Below, one piece after another: positions 5,093-5,238 of a stretch of DNA of 5,238 bases. Source of the stretch: JAVBPB01 sp031549965 (GTDB taxonomy: Bacteria; Bacillota; Clostridia; Lachnospirales; Lachnospiraceae); contig JAVBPB010000062.1 of NCBI GenBank assembly GCA_031549965.1, positions 1 through 5,238 of the forward strand, in the 5' to 3' direction. The position numbers and the translations under genes were made by a program. Within the stretch, counting starts at the first letter, position 1; each line of letters begins with the position of its first letter. Below the pieces are notes generated by a model. The model did no database searches, was not told where the DNA came from, and saw only the letters and a list, made by a program, of their open reading frames with translations.

Positions 5093-5192
5093 ACGGTCTG
5101 ATTAATATTAGGTCAATGAAAAAGTCCTTCAATACAGTAAATTAATTTTTCAAATGAATATGAACATATATGTGTACAATTGTGCAGACCGT
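5093..5192. repeat. Inverted repeat ACGGTCTG / CAGACCGT, about 84 bases apart
   Basis: ACGGTCTG (5093-5100) is exactly complementary to CAGACCGT (5185-5192). Between them lie an AT-rich stretch and the small palindromes ACATATATGT (5164-5173) and ACAATTGT (5176-5183). The window ends in CTTTGC-TT-GCAAAG, another self-complementary stretch. No gene is supported from 5083 to 5238. It may be the ends of a small mobile element or a structured RNA; eight bases alone could be chance. Confidence 0.35.
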
Positions 5193-5238
5193 CCGAGGAA
5201 GCGTTTATGTTTTGTCAAGACTTTGCTTGCAAAGGCTT

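Noticed and set aside
5153..5236. Minus-strand open frame entering from the right edge
   Set aside because: About 27 codons with no start in view and no recognisable motif; a terminator-like stem overlaps its right end. It cannot be called without sequence beyond the window.

Overview
The window is AT-rich DNA from what looks like an anaerobic, low-GC Firmicute of the class Clostridia, probably Lachnospiraceae-like. The grounds are strong GGAGG-type ribosome binding sites, a reverse rubrerythrin under a PerR-type regulator, and a lipoprotein family-53 galactanase of the kind used by anaerobic plant-fibre degraders. The taxon is an inference from gene content; no rRNA is present.

Layout. Positions 1-607 (minus) hold the N-terminal 202 residues of a secreted GH53 endo-beta-1,4-galactanase that runs off the left edge. 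About 350 bases follow with no convincing gene, only a minus-strand hairpin terminator. Positions 946-1200 (plus) hold the broken C-terminal end of a tyrosine recombinase (integrase). Next comes a tight three-gene plus-strand operon (about 1262-3354) with its own sigma-A-type promoter. It encodes an unrecognised 357-residue protein, a 120-residue winged-helix plus zinc-ribbon protein, and a 236-residue PD-(D/E)XK nuclease. The three genes overlap by 47 and 8 bases, so they should be made together. Immediately after it lie frameshifted transposase remains (3379-3571), a strong hairpin (3591-3638) and a possible insertion-sequence end (about 3659-3687). An unexplained, relatively GC-rich stretch fills about 3718-3870.

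Positions 3876-5044 (minus) form a complete peroxide-stress unit. perR, with every PerR metal ligand present, comes first, followed by reverse rubrerythrin. Each gene has its own promoter, and just downstream of each -10 box sits a near-identical TAATAGTAATNATTA element. The natural reading is that PerR represses both genes until peroxide inactivates it. A bidirectional terminator (5046-5082) insulates perR from the right. The last 155 bases carry an inverted repeat and no supported gene.

The three-gene operon is the best candidate for something undescribed. A nuclease, a DNA-binding-like adaptor and a large unknown protein are translationally coupled and flanked by dead mobile-element fragments, between ordinary metabolic and stress genes. 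This is the usual setting of a horizontally acquired restriction or anti-phage cassette. The nuclease call rests on visible motifs; the defence role is inference.
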